Shown here one piece after another: positions 1-9,183 of a DNA stretch of 56,206 nucleotides. How positions within the stretch are numbered: position 1 is the first letter of the stretch; every line of letters begins with the position of its first letter. The translations under genes were made by a program, and so were the position numbers. Under the pieces are notes generated by a model, which searched no databases, was not told where the DNA came from, and worked only from the letters and a program-made list of their open reading frames with translations. Source of the DNA: Methylococcaceae bacterium (lineage in GTDB: Bacteria > Pseudomonadota > Gammaproteobacteria > Methylococcales > Methylomonadaceae); NCBI GenBank assembly GCA_006844585.1, contig SPJM01000246.1:1-56206 (forward strand), in the 5' to 3' direction.

Positions 1-473
1 GTTAAATCCGGAAATACGCCCGGCTCCAGCATATTGGCGACGGCAAAATCCACCAAGCGCTGATCATCAACCCGTTCATAAACCTGCATACTGCCGTATT
101 CCAAACCCACTTGCAGCAATGCCTGGTGCAAGTCTAAACCATTGAATCCGCCCGGATCGCGCGCTGCGATGCTGAATTGAATAAGAGCAGGCATGCCGGA
201 GTGCTCATCATCTTCTACAGCAGGAGACTGATCCATTGTTGTCATTGAATCGCCCTCATCTTCAACCGCCGAGCCGATAGGCACGATGTCAAAATCATCA
301 TTGGAAGTATCCAGCACCAAAGATTCATCAATGCGTCCAATCGGCTCATCCTCGTTAAAAAAACGGGGATCCTGCTTGTCTTTTTTATTCCTGAAAAAAC
401 TCCACAGCACCATAGCCACTACTATTACAGCACCGGTTGCAAAAATCGTTATTCTTAATATCTCTTTATCCAT
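1..473 (-). CDS. zipA: Cell division protein ZipA (3' end outside window)
   Basis: ZipA anchors FtsZ polymers to the inner membrane during division. Reading down from the ATG at 473, the protein starts with a short N-terminal membrane helix (about residues 6-25). A basic stretch (RNKKDK) and an acidic, low-complexity linker follow. The start of the C-terminal FtsZ-binding domain begins near residue 95 (PALIQFSIAARDP). The window edge cuts it at about residue 157, so the rest is not seen. Its ATG overlaps the smc stop codon by one base (TAATG), so the two genes are translationally coupled. The smc-zipA order is the usual gammaproteobacterial arrangement, which supports the call although ZipA sequence is poorly conserved. 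Confidence 0.88.
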   Translation of the reverse strand, partial: MDKEILRITIFATGAVIVVAMVLWSFFRNKKDKQDPRFFNEDEPIGRIDESLVLDTSNDDFDIVPIGSAVEDEGDSMTTMDQSPAVEDDEHSGMPALIQFSIAARDPGGFNGLDLHQALLQVGLEYGSMQVYERVDDQRLVDFAVANMLEPGVFPDL

Positions 474-3400
474 TAACTTTCCGCCATCACTACTGCTTCT
501 TCAATATCTACTGCGACCATCCGGGAAACACCGGGTTCCTTCATAGTAACACCGGCCAGATTTTTTGCAATTTCCATCGTCACTTTATTATGCGAAATAT
601 ACAAAAATTGTACACTGGCCGACATATCTTCAACCATTTGCGAAAACCGCACCACGTTCGCGTCATCCAAAGGCGCATCCACTTCGTCCAGCAAACAGAA
701 AGGCGCCGGGTTCAAATCAAAAATCGAAAACACTAAGGCGACCGCCGTTAACGCTTTTTCACCGCCGGACAATAAATGTATGGAACTGTTCCGTTTACCA
801 GGCGGCCTGGCGATGATATTGACGCCGGTCTCCAGCAAATCCTGTTCGGTTAATTCCAAATAAGCCTGTCCTCCGCCAAATAATCGCGGAAACTTCTCTT
901 GTAAGCCGCTGTTAATTTTGTCGAAAGTTTCCTTAAAACGCAACCTGCTTTCCTTATCAATTTTATTAATCGCCTGTTCCAGAGTATCCAGAGCATTGAT
1001 TAAATCGGTATGTTGCTCATTCAAAAAATTAATTCGTTCCGATTGCGATTGATATTCTTCAATTGCCGTCAAATTAATCGAGCCTAAGCGCTCGATTTGC
1101 TTAACCAAGCTTTCCAACTTGGTTTTCCAGGTCTGCTCCTCAGCCTGTTCCGGCAAATTCTTTAAAATTTGTTCCGGATCGGCATCCATTTCCTGCATTT
1201 GTTCTGTTAAGGTCTGTTGCCTGACCCGGCTATCCTGCTGTTGAAAACGCACTTCATCGAGTCTTTCTTTTTGTTGATCTTTTCCGCGCTGAAAGCTGAT
1301 TTGTTGTTCCGACAAATGGGCGATTTGTTCATCAATGCTTTGCTGCTGTTCGCGGGCTTGCTGTAATTTTTGCTCCAAGGAAACTTTGCGCTCGGTAAAC
1401 GCTTGTAATTGCTGCTTTTCCTCACCCATTGGCGACAGCGTCATTTGCAAACGACTTTCCAACTCTTGGATACGATTGCTTGATTGTTGGTTTTGAGTTT
1501 GCAATCGTTCGATTTGTTTCATCGTTAAGGTTTCAGAAGAACGCAGGGACTCTATTTTAGATTGCAGATTATGCACTTGTTGGCGGGTTTCCTGCACCCG
1601 CATATCGGCTTTTTGTTGCTCATCGAGTAATTGTTGATTATTCTCCTCAAGCGACTTTTTGCGCGCATCCAAGGTTTCCAGTCGTTGCTCGGCATCTTGT
1701 TGAAGCTGCTCCGCCTCAGCAATGAACTCTGCGTTTTCGGTCAATTGAAATTGAATATCGCTCATTTCATTTTCAACCTGCTGCAAACGCTGCTGTTGAT
1801 GTTCATGTCGGGCCTGATGGGCGCTGAGTTGAGCATTCTGTTGAGACAACTCCGCCGCTAACGCCTTATCCTGTTGTTGTAAAGATTCGCGCAATGATTC
1901 ACCCGATTTTAAAGCAGACTCAGACTCTTCCAGGCCGATTTCAGCCTGTTCAATCAATTCATCCAATTCTTGTTGTCTTTGCTTTAAACTGCGCAATTCC
2001 TTCTCACGTTGTAAAACACCGGATTTGCTGTCAACGCTACGGCTTACTTTCAACCAGTTTTGCCCCAGCCAGGTTCCGTCAGGCAAAATAATGGACTGGT
2101 GAACGGCCAAATCTTTTTGCATAGTTTGCGCTTGTTGCAGATCATCTGCGTATAAAATCCCCGATAACAACGGCGACAAGTCCCACTGACAACGAATTTT
2201 GGATAATAAACTGCGCTCATCTCCCGAAACCGGTTCCGCCGCAGTGTTGAATAAAATGACATCCTGTTCTTGCAAAAACTGTAGTCCGGCAACCGCATTA
2301 TCCCAATCATCAACGCAAACCGCCTCCAAATAATGCGCCAACACTGTTTCCACCGCCGTTTCCCAACCGTTTTCGACATCCATAAATTCAGCCAAACGAG
2401 GCTGCTTATCCAAATCCATCCGGGTTAACCACGCTTCCAATTCTTTTTTGTCTTTACCCATCGCATGTTGCTGCAACATTTCTAAGGAGGTAATCTTGCC
2501 TTGAACACTGTGCATATCACTACGATATTGATGGAGCTGATCCAGAGCCATTTTAATTTGCTGACGTTGCTCGCCCATCAGCACATTTTGCTGCTCCAAT
2601 TCGCTACTCAGCGTTAAGCGCCGTTCTTCCATCTCTTCAACTTGAACCTCTAATTCTGCGATCTCGGATTGCAAAGCGGTTTCCGCCAGAACAACTTGTT
2701 CGGATTGTAACTTATCCAAACGAATCTGCAATTGCTGATTTTGATTTTGCAATTGGTTCAGCTTAACCCGCTGCACTTGATTGATTTCATTGTAACGCGC
2801 GTTTTCAGCCAAAAAATCTTCCCATTGCTGTCGCCATCCCTGCATTTTCTGCAAGGATTGCTGCTGGTTTTCACCGGCTTCTTGCTCCTGCTCGCGAACA
2901 ATGATTAAAGACTCTTCCGCCTCTAATAAAGCGGTTTTAATTTCTTCCAATTGCAAGCTGTCTTGTTCGCATTCCGCTAAAGAATGTTCAGTTTGTTCAC
3001 GCAAGCGTTCGATTTCCGCCAAAGTATCGGCATGGCTTTGTTCATTATGCTTTATCGCCTGCTGTAAACGACTGACTTCAGCAACGCTATGATAATAATC
3101 CGCCTGCGCTTCATCTAACAAACTCTGCTGCTGCTTTTGCGCCTGTCGCTTTTCATCGATTTGTTGCTCAGTTTCTCTGAGCGATACAAACAAGCGATTA
3201 TGTTGTTCGGCAATTTCCTGTAGCTTTTCATCCAACTGCTCGGCAATCTGATGATAATTTTGCCAACGCATTGCCAAATGTTCTTCTTTATAGCGCCGCT
3301 CCTGCGCTTTTAATTCCGTGTATTTTTCCGCCTTATCCGCTTGTTTTTTCAAGTTTTCCAGCTGCTTGCCCACCTCTTCCCGCAAATCTTCCAGTCGATC

Positions 3401-3973
3401 CAGATTTTCGCGGGTATGTCGCATACGGGTCTCGGTTTCCTGACGACGCTCCTTGTATTTGGAAATACCCGCCGCTTCTTCGATATGCACCCGCAACTCT
3501 TCCGGCTTGGCTTCCACCACCCGCGAAATAGTGCCTTGTTCGATAATCGCATAACTGCGCGAACCCAGGCCGGTGCCTAAAAACAAATCGGTAATATCCT
3601 TGCGGCGGCAACGGGAGCCGTTTAATTGATAAAGCGATTGCCCCTCGCGGCTGACCTGACGTTTAATGGAAATAGTGTTGTATTTGGCGAATTCGCCCGC
3701 CGCCCGGCCTTCGCTGTTATCAAACACCAACTCGACAAAGGCGGTGCTGACCGGCTTGCGCGTTGAAGAACCGTTAAACACCACATCCGCCATACTGCCG
3801 CCGCGTAAATGCTTGGCCGAGCTTTCGCCCATCACCCAACGCACAGCGTCGATAATATTGGATTTGCCGCAACCGTTAGGACCGACAATCGCGGTTAAAT
3901 TACCATTAATAGGAATCGTTGTCGGGTCGACAAAAGATTTAAAACCTGAAAGCTTGATTTTTTCCAGCTTCAT
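473..3973 (-). CDS. smc: Chromosome segregation protein SMC
   Basis: SMC is the ATPase core of bacterial condensin, which compacts and segregates chromosomes as a homodimer. The 1166-residue length is normal. An N-terminal head carries Walker A GPNGCGKSN (about residues 32-40). Two very long Gln/Glu/Leu-rich coiled coils flank a central hinge (about residues 500-640). The C-terminal head carries the ABC signature LLSGGEKALTAVAL and Walker B CLLDEVDAPLD. It starts with ATG at 3973 and is followed by zipA with a one-base overlap. The head motifs look intact, so the protein should be active. No scpA or scpB lies nearby. The many internal ORFs in other frames here are shadows produced by the coiled-coil repeats. 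Confidence 0.97.
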   Translation of the reverse strand: MKLEKIKLSGFKSFVDPTTIPINGNLTAIVGPNGCGKSNIIDAVRWVMGESSAKHLRGGSMADVVFNGSSTRKPVSTAFVELVFDNSEGRAAGEFAKYNTISIKRQVSREGQSLYQLNGSRCRRKDITDLFLGTGLGSRSYAIIEQGTISRVVEAKPEELRVHIEEAAGISKYKERRQETETRMRHTRENLDRLEDLREEVGKQLENLKKQADKAEKYTELKAQERRYKEEHLAMRWQNYHQIAEQLDEKLQEIAEQHNRLFVSLRETEQQIDEKRQAQKQQQSLLDEAQADYYHSVAEVSRLQQAIKHNEQSHADTLAEIERLREQTEHSLAECEQDSLQLEEIKTALLEAEESLIIVREQEQEAGENQQQSLQKMQGWRQQWEDFLAENARYNEINQVQRVKLNQLQNQNQQLQIRLDKLQSEQVVLAETALQSEIAELEVQVEEMEERRLTLSSELEQQNVLMGEQRQQIKMALDQLHQYRSDMHSVQGKITSLEMLQQHAMGKDKKELEAWLTRMDLDKQPRLAEFMDVENGWETAVETVLAHYLEAVCVDDWDNAVAGLQFLQEQDVILFNTAAEPVSGDERSLLSKIRCQWDLSPLLSGILYADDLQQAQTMQKDLAVHQSIILPDGTWLGQNWLKVSRSVDSKSGVLQREKELRSLKQRQQELDELIEQAEIGLEESESALKSGESLRESLQQQDKALAAELSQQNAQLSAHQARHEHQQQRLQQVENEMSDIQFQLTENAEFIAEAEQLQQDAEQRLETLDARKKSLEENNQQLLDEQQKADMRVQETRQQVHNLQSKIESLRSSETLTMKQIERLQTQNQQSSNRIQELESRLQMTLSPMGEEKQQLQAFTERKVSLEQKLQQAREQQQSIDEQIAHLSEQQISFQRGKDQQKERLDEVRFQQQDSRVRQQTLTEQMQEMDADPEQILKNLPEQAEEQTWKTKLESLVKQIERLGSINLTAIEEYQSQSERINFLNEQHTDLINALDTLEQAINKIDKESRLRFKETFDKINSGLQEKFPRLFGGGQAYLELTEQDLLETGVNIIARPPGKRNSSIHLLSGGEKALTAVALVFSIFDLNPAPFCLLDEVDAPLDDANVVRFSQMVEDMSASVQFLYISHNKVTMEIAKNLAGVTMKEPGVSRMVAVDIEEAVVMAES

Positions 3974-4038
3974 AACTGGGTGAAAGGTCCTGCAAAAAAG
4001 AAAAGCCGTCTATTATGCCATGAGATGAGCTTGGCTTG

Positions 4039-4278
4039 TTATCTTAAAATTGGAGATGATGCTACCTCACTCATCGGACGGACTTTAGGTTGCGGTAATG
4101 CCCGCCCCTCTTTATTAAAGTGGTTAATAACATCCTCAACCACTTCACAAAGCTCTCTATACACTGCAAACGGATCGTCTCCATGTATTCCTGTAATGAG
4201 GTCTGGGCATTTCCCAATATAAATGTGATCTTCCTCATTCCACTCAACCCATTTATGATATCTGTCCAAGTCTTTCAT
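4039..4278 (-). CDS. hicB: HicB-family antitoxin
   Basis: A 79-residue protein with the short HicB fold: the stretch EEDHIYIGKCPDLITGIHGD (about 15-34), followed by a helix containing CEVVEDVINHF. In type II HicAB modules HicB neutralises the mRNA-cleaving toxin HicA. The ATG overlaps the last codon of the upstream hicA remnant (ATGA), as in intact hicA-hicB operons. The C-terminal tail (PKVRPMSEVASSPILR) has no recognisable DNA-binding domain. Because its toxin gene is broken, this antitoxin is probably an orphan. The family call is fairly firm; the function is inferred. Confidence 0.75.
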   Translation of the reverse strand: MKDLDRYHKWVEWNEEDHIYIGKCPDLITGIHGDDPFAVYRELCEVVEDVINHFNKEGRALPQPKVRPMSEVASSPILR

Positions 4279-4500
4279 TTCTTTACCTTTTCGATTGCTT
4301 CTGAAACTTGCTTTTCTGGATAGTGTTTTGAGTCATCACCAAGACCTCCACTAAGGAACGGGAATGAAATAAATTGGGCATTAGGCGCCGGAGTATTTCG
4401 GATGAACCAACTTACGATGAGAACCTTTAGCCGCGCCTGGTATCTCTTTGAAACCTGCGGTTTTCAAAAGCTTAAGCAAGTCACGAATTTTCTGCGGCAC
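4275..4500 (-). pseudogene. hicA: hicA toxin gene disrupted by a repeat fragment
   Basis: From a GTG at 4500 the reading frame gives a HicA N-terminus (VPQKIRDLLKLLK, then GSHRKLVHP with the conserved catalytic-type His). It stops at a TAA at 4381-4383 after 39 residues. The HicA C-terminus (GGLGDDSKHYPEKQVSEAI) is still readable just downstream in another frame, and its TGA overlaps the hicB start. Between the two parts lies about 30 bp (4352-4385) that matches one end of the dispersed palindromic repeat found at 34780 and 53440. The simplest reading is a toxin gene inactivated by insertion or partial excision of that repeat. Confidence 0.72.
4352..4386. repeat. Fragment of dispersed MITE-like repeat inside hicA
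   Basis: The stretch AAGGAACGGGAATGAAATAA followed by ATTGGGCATT closely matches the left end of the repeat at 34780 (AGGAACGGCAATGAAATAAA then TTGGGCATTT). Only one terminal arm is present. It sits between the two recognisable halves of hicA. Confidence 0.65.
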
Positions 4501-4546
4501 ATTTCACTCGCTTGTTGAAAGAATGTTTAATAATTTCGATAGTTAA

Positions 4547-5482
4547 TTAACTTCCAACCTTGTTATATGCCATTACAATATATTTTTTTTCTTCATCAAA
4601 TTCCAATTCTGATGAAATAGTAAATTCCACATCCCCTGTTCCGTAATGCCCAATATTACTGACATCCCTAAAATTTTTTGGTGGCTCTGATATTTCAGCA
4701 GGCTTGAGTTTTACAAATAATTTAACATTTCTGCTTTTGGCTTCCATACAAACAATATTTTGGGATGATTTATAAGCCACGTATAATTTTTTAGGAACTT
4801 CTTCAATAGCTGAGTCAAGACCAGTAACAAATTCACGGATAGTGTGAATTAGCTCCTGAATTTGTTTTGATTTTCCTTCTAGATGTTCAGAGAAAGTGTA
4901 TGACGCTGTTGCCCGTACTTGCGCAGCTTTTTTTCCTGCTTCCACCATAACAGGATTTTTACTCGATTCTTGACCAAGATTTGATGTTGATTTTGAATTG
5001 TGAAATATTTCTTCTAAATACAAACTATTGTTGGAAAATAAGCGATATTTCCATAATTCAATATTTGCCCCCATAACTTGCACAGCATGGAGATCATATT
5101 TTTTATAATTAGGCGCGATACAAATAACTCTAACATCAGACCAGTCCACTTTAACGCTATTACCAAGAGCTTTTTGAACTGCTATTTCAAAATCGCCCTT
5201 ATGATCTTGAATCCAGTGCAAATAGAATAAACTTTGATTAATAAGCTCAGATGATTCTACTTTTTTATACTCGATGATTACAGGGTTGTCTTCTTCTGAT
5301 AACGCTAAACTATCAATTCTTCCTGCATGCTGCGCTCCAGTAGAGTATTCCGTAGCGACAAAACGACAATTAAATACCGCCTCCAAATTACCTTCAATTA
5401 GGCCTTGCAACTCCTTTTCGAGAAAGAAGTTCTTCTGCTCTATTGGTAAGAGCTTTTTTTCTTCAATTTTAAAGATTGGCAC
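4547..5482 (-). CDS. PD-(D/E)XK nuclease-like protein with DUF5655 C-terminus
   Basis: A 311-residue protein. The N-terminal half looks like a restriction-endonuclease fold of the NucS/DUF91 kind: Asp57 in AGRIDSLAL, then VIIEYKK with Glu71 and Lys73 completing a D...ExK site. Residues about 195-311 resemble DUF5655 (KSKQIQELIHTIREFVTGLD ... KLFVKLKP ... FTISSELE). Such proteins are often annotated as hypothetical nucleases; neither substrate nor partners can be read here. It lies between the HicAB remnant and a Uma2 gene and is noticeably more AT-rich than smc and hemC on either side, which fits an acquired accessory patch. The fold assignment is moderately secure; biological role is unknown. 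Confidence 0.65.
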   Translation of the reverse strand: MPIFKIEEKKLLPIEQKNFFLEKELQGLIEGNLEAVFNCRFVATEYSTGAQHAGRIDSLALSEEDNPVIIEYKKVESSELINQSLFYLHWIQDHKGDFEIAVQKALGNSVKVDWSDVRVICIAPNYKKYDLHAVQVMGANIELWKYRLFSNNSLYLEEIFHNSKSTSNLGQESSKNPVMVEAGKKAAQVRATASYTFSEHLEGKSKQIQELIHTIREFVTGLDSAIEEVPKKLYVAYKSSQNIVCMEAKSRNVKLFVKLKPAEISEPPKNFRDVSNIGHYGTGDVEFTISSELEFDEEKKYIVMAYNKVGS

Positions 5483-5591
5483 TTCTCACAACTCCTTTAG
5501 CAGTTCGGTTTCGAATTACAAATCACCAAGCAAATTGCTCTGCGTTTTTGGAATTGGCAAGCCTACCCATCACACCTCTTCTCAATAGACT

Positions 5592-6146
5592 TTATAAAGA
5601 CCAATCTCTAAAACCCTTAAATACCTGGTCAAAATTTATTTTTGCCTGACATGTAGTGTCCGAAAACGAATAAATTTCATGAAAAAAATCGCCTTGTTTA
5701 ATAAACTCCCCGTTGAGCAAACGATATAATTTTGCTTTGCATTCTTCAGGATAAATCAGCAGATAGTAAAGCACTTTCTCAGCGGCATATATTTCGAATT
5801 TAAACACTTCATCGCGCTTTGCGGTAGAGGGACTGAGCACCTCAACAACGATTTCCGGGGCTTTGCTGATATATTGCTCATTCGGTTCATCACAAATAAG
5901 CGCGACATCCGGCTTTAAAACAGTATCATTGCTGATTTTCCAATCTTGTTCGCCCAGCACCAAACATCTTGGGCAATCGCCGATTGAATTCATCAATTCA
6001 TTTAAGACTTTAGCGGCAATAGCCTGATGGATAATCGTTGGCGAAGGCGTCATCGCCATCGGGATGCCTTTGATTAACTCCCAACGTCCTTCCCAAAGCC
6101 GATAATCATCATAAGTGTAATATTCTATGGCTTGTTCAGTTTTCAT
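5592..6146 (-). CDS. Uma2-family (DUF820) putative endonuclease
   Basis: The chosen start is the ATG at 6146 (MKTEQAIEYYTYDDYRLW), giving 184 residues. An upstream ATG at 6191 in the same frame adds a poor-looking extension. The Uma2 signature is clear: RWELIKGIPMAMTPSP near the N-terminus, LKPDVALI with the active-site-type Asp, then IVVEVLSPSTAKRDEVFKF with the Glu and Lys of the restriction-like fold. These genes are abundant in cyanobacteria and in many Proteobacteria, usually as accessory copies; their cellular role is not established. The AT-rich base composition matches its neighbour rather than hemC. Confidence 0.8.
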   Translation of the reverse strand: MKTEQAIEYYTYDDYRLWEGRWELIKGIPMAMTPSPTIIHQAIAAKVLNELMNSIGDCPRCLVLGEQDWKISNDTVLKPDVALICDEPNEQYISKAPEIVVEVLSPSTAKRDEVFKFEIYAAEKVLYYLLIYPEECKAKLYRLLNGEFIKQGDFFHEIYSFSDTTCQAKINFDQVFKGFRDWSL

Positions 6147-6278
6147 TATGAATATCTTAAACTCTGCATTGAGATCATTATAAATGATCACTTAATTTAT
6201 AATGATTTTTCTTAAAAGACATTTATCCCCCAGATGTTATAAAATAGTCGAAATTCATTATCAACACACGGATAGATT

Positions 6279-7211
6279 TTGACAAAAAAAATAATTCGCA
6301 TCGCCACCCGTAAAAGCCCTCTCGCCTTATGGCAAGCCGAACATGTCGCCGAACGTCTTGAACAGGCATTTCCTGAAATTGAGGCTGAGTTGGTTAAAAT
6401 GGTGACCCGTGGTGATAAATTATTGGATGCGCCGTTAGCCAAAGTGGGCGGTAAAGGCTTATTTGTTAAAGAACTGGAACAAGGTATGTTGGAAGGAAGC
6501 GCCGATATTGCCGTGCATTCCATGAAAGATGTGCCGGTGGAATTTCCGGAAGGACTGCATTTGGCGGTCATTTTAAACCGGGAAGACCCCAGCGATGCAT
6601 TCGTTTCCAATCAGTATCCATCATTTGATGATTTACCGGAAAATGCGCGCATCGGCACTTGCAGTTTGCGCCGCCAATGCCAAATTAAGGAGCGCTTACC
6701 CAATGCTGAAATTTTCCCTTTGCGCGGTAATGTCAATACCCGTTTAGCCAAATTGGACGCAGGGGAATACGATGCCATTATTCTGGCTTCCGCCGGTTTA
6801 AAACGCTTAGGATTGGCGGATAGAATCGCCGAGCCTTTGGCTTTCGAAAACAGCTTGCCCGCTATCGGCCAAGGCGCAATCGGTATTGAATGTCGTCGCG
6901 ATGATGTTGAAATCAACCGCTATTTACACGCTTTACATGACGAAACCACCCATATTCGGGTAAGCGCGGAAAGAGCGATGAACGCCCAATTAAACGGCGG
7001 CTGTCAGGTTCCGATTGCCGGTTTCGCGGAAATTAAGGAACAACAATTATATATGCGCGGCCTGGTGGGTAAACCCGACGGCAGTCTGGTTTATCGCGCC
7101 GAATTTTCCGGCAAACTTGAAGACGCCCACATAATCGGCGAAACCGTTGCCCAGGATTTATTGAATCAAGGCGCGGATGAAATATTAAAATCGCTGTATG
7201 CCGACCAATAA
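6279..7211 (+). CDS. hemC: Hydroxymethylbilane synthase (porphobilinogen deaminase)
   Basis: HemC polymerises four porphobilinogen molecules into hydroxymethylbilane, the linear precursor of the tetrapyrrole ring. The protein (310 residues, normal length) starts at a TTG giving [19 protein letters not shown]. It has the conserved [11 protein letters not shown] active-site segment near residue 82, the arginine-rich substrate cleft [10 protein letters not shown], and the dipyrromethane cofactor Cys in [14 protein letters not shown] (about residue 241). It opens the hemCDXY operon; the intergenic gap to hemD is 35 bp. No better in-frame ATG precedes the TTG. Confidence 0.97.
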   Translation: MTKKIIRIATRKSPLALWQAEHVAERLEQAFPEIEAELVKMVTRGDKLLDAPLAKVGGKGLFVKELEQGMLEGSADIAVHSMKDVPVEFPEGLHLAVILNREDPSDAFVSNQYPSFDDLPENARIGTCSLRRQCQIKERLPNAEIFPLRGNVNTRLAKLDAGEYDAIILASAGLKRLGLADRIAEPLAFENSLPAIGQGAIGIECRRDDVEINRYLHALHDETTHIRVSAERAMNAQLNGGCQVPIAGFAEIKEQQLYMRGLVGKPDGSLVYRAEFSGKLEDAHIIGETVAQDLLNQGADEILKSLYADQ

Positions 7212-7246
7212 TAGTTGATCGACATTTTAACGATTGACGAGTAGTC

Positions 7247-8032
7247 ATGAGTTTAAACGGCGCTGTTGTGCTGGTTACCCGTCCTGCCGGGCAAGGGCAA
7301 AATTTATGTCATTTGATAGAACAACAAGGCGGAATTGCTGAAAATTTTCCGACCTTGGAAATCAAGGCCTTGCCGACTAATGACAAAATTCGTCGCACAT
7401 TAGCATCGCTGGAAGTTTATAATTGGCTGTTTTTTGTCAGCGCCAATGCGGTAAATTTTGCAGTCTCGGCGAACAATGGCAAAATAGATGTCGGCGAAGG
7501 CACAAAAATTGCCGCTATCGGCAAATCGACCGCCAAAATGTTACAGCAACATCAGATTAAGGTCGATTTGATTCCGGATAAGGGATTTAATAGCGAAGCA
7601 TTATTGCAAAGCAAACAATTACAAGATCTGAGCGGCCAAAAATGTTTAATTTTTCGCGGCCAAGGAGGCCTGGAAAAATTGGCGCATACGTTGACAGCCA
7701 GAGGCGCGCAGACACAATACTTAGAGCTATATCAGCGTTGTAAGCCGCAAACTGACAACCACCGGCTGGTCGCGCTGCTTGAACAGAACAAATTAGCCGC
7801 CGTGACCATGACCAGCGGCGAAGCATTAGAAAATTTGATCGAGATGCTGGATCGGCATTCGATAGAACAGCTATTGAAGCTGCCGCTGGTGGTCATCAGC
7901 AGTAGAATCAAACAAATAGCGGAACAATTAGGATTCAGCAACATTGCCGTCACTCAAAGTCCGGCGGATGTTGCCTTATTAGAAACATTGACGACCTTAA
8001 TTAACGGGGATAACAGTGGCCGAAGTAAATGA
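7247..8032 (+). CDS. hemD: Uroporphyrinogen-III synthase
   Basis: HemD cyclises hydroxymethylbilane with inversion of ring D to give uroporphyrinogen III. The family is very divergent. Visible hallmarks are VLVTRPAGQGQNLCHLIEQQ at the N-terminus, WLFFVSANAVNF near residue 60, AAIGKSTAKML near residue 90 and VTMTSGEALENLIEML near residue 185. The 261-residue length and the position directly after hemC make the call secure. It overlaps the following hemX start by 17 bp, indicating one transcript and coupled translation. Confidence 0.94.
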   Translation: MSLNGAVVLVTRPAGQGQNLCHLIEQQGGIAENFPTLEIKALPTNDKIRRTLASLEVYNWLFFVSANAVNFAVSANNGKIDVGEGTKIAAIGKSTAKMLQQHQIKVDLIPDKGFNSEALLQSKQLQDLSGQKCLIFRGQGGLEKLAHTLTARGAQTQYLELYQRCKPQTDNHRLVALLEQNKLAAVTMTSGEALENLIEMLDRHSIEQLLKLPLVVISSRIKQIAEQLGFSNIAVTQSPADVALLETLTTLINGDNSGRSK

Positions 8033-9173
8033 AGAAGAAAAACAACAAGTTCAACAAGCAGCGCCAGTCGTTGAAAAAAAATCCAATGCCGGCCTATGGA
8101 TAAGCTTATTCAATCTTTTCCTGATTATTATGCTGACCGCCGCCGGGTTTTATTTATCGCAACAGCTACGCGAACAACAGGATTCACAGCAAAAGCAGGT
8201 TAACGCCGATCAAGTCGAAGTCAAAAAACAATTTAACGGTTTTCAGGATCAGATAACCGCTATGCAGTCTCAAGTCGCCACATTCGGCGCTGACATCACC
8301 GGCAAAGACACCCATTTCACTAAAACGCTGGCCGATTTTTCCGATTTACATAACGAAAGATTGGATACGACTCGCAGCGAATTAGAGCGCGCTATCCTAC
8401 AAGTACAGCGCCAACTGGGTAAAACTCGCGGAGATTGGTTGATTGCCGATGCCGAGTATTTATTGAGCGTCGCCAACCAAAGACTGCACTTGGTCGGCGA
8501 TATCGCCACCACACGCGAGGCTTTGGAAGCGGCCGATCAGCGGTTACGGGAAAGCGGCGATGCCGCCGTATTTAAAGTACGCGAACAAATCAGCCGGGAG
8601 GTAGCCTCTTTAAAAACCGCCAAAAACCCGGACGTAGTCGGCATGTTTTCACAACTGCAAATACTCAAAGATGAAGTCAAAGAGTTATCGATTTTTCTCC
8701 CTTACGACGGCAAAAAACCCACCCAATCAGATACCGTTCATGAACACCCGACGGCTGATGACCATGAAACTCACGGCATCTTAGACGCGCTATCCGGGTA
8801 CGTCACTATTCGCCATTTAGATCGGCCGGTCAAACAAATTCTAAGCCGCGAACAAGCTGAATTCATCAAAACCCAAATGACCGCAAAATTAGAAGTGATC
8901 AAATTGGGTCTGGTGCAACAAAATGACGCCTTATATAAAGCTGCTATTGAAGACGCTGACAGCTGGTTAACGGAAAATTTCAGCATCAATGACGAAGGTA
9001 AATTCTTCCAAAGCGAATTGGAAAAATTAAAAGCCATACCATTACGCGGCGAATTCCCGGATATTAGTCAGTCTTTAAAAATGTTAAGAGATATAACTCG
9101 GCTGAAAATCGAAAAAGACAAATCCATGCTGAAATTTGAAGCGCCGACTGTTAAACCTACTTCCGCAGAATAA
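8016..9173 (+). CDS. hemX: HemX-like inner-membrane protein
   Basis: A 385-residue protein starting at a GTG inside the end of hemD. One membrane helix lies at about residues 27-47 (GLWISLFNLFLIIMLTAAGF). A long periplasmic region follows, predicted largely helical (coiled coil about 50-130). The segments DWLIADAEYLLSVANQRLHL and ALEAADQRLRESGD are typical of the HemX family. In enterobacteria HemX sits in the same operon and was once thought to be a methyltransferase; its true function is not established. No methyltransferase motif is visible here. Its role in haem formation is inferred from gene order only. Confidence 0.88.
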   Translation: MAEVNEEEKQQVQQAAPVVEKKSNAGLWISLFNLFLIIMLTAAGFYLSQQLREQQDSQQKQVNADQVEVKKQFNGFQDQITAMQSQVATFGADITGKDTHFTKTLADFSDLHNERLDTTRSELERAILQVQRQLGKTRGDWLIADAEYLLSVANQRLHLVGDIATTREALEAADQRLRESGDAAVFKVREQISREVASLKTAKNPDVVGMFSQLQILKDEVKELSIFLPYDGKKPTQSDTVHEHPTADDHETHGILDALSGYVTIRHLDRPVKQILSREQAEFIKTQMTAKLEVIKLGLVQQNDALYKAAIEDADSWLTENFSINDEGKFFQSELEKLKAIPLRGEFPDISQSLKMLRDITRLKIEKDKSMLKFEAPTVKPTSAE

Positions 9174-9183
9174 TTGAACCGCT

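Noticed and set aside
4120-4323. 67-residue plus-strand ORF opposite hicB
   Set aside because: It is the antisense shadow of hicB and the hicA remnant.
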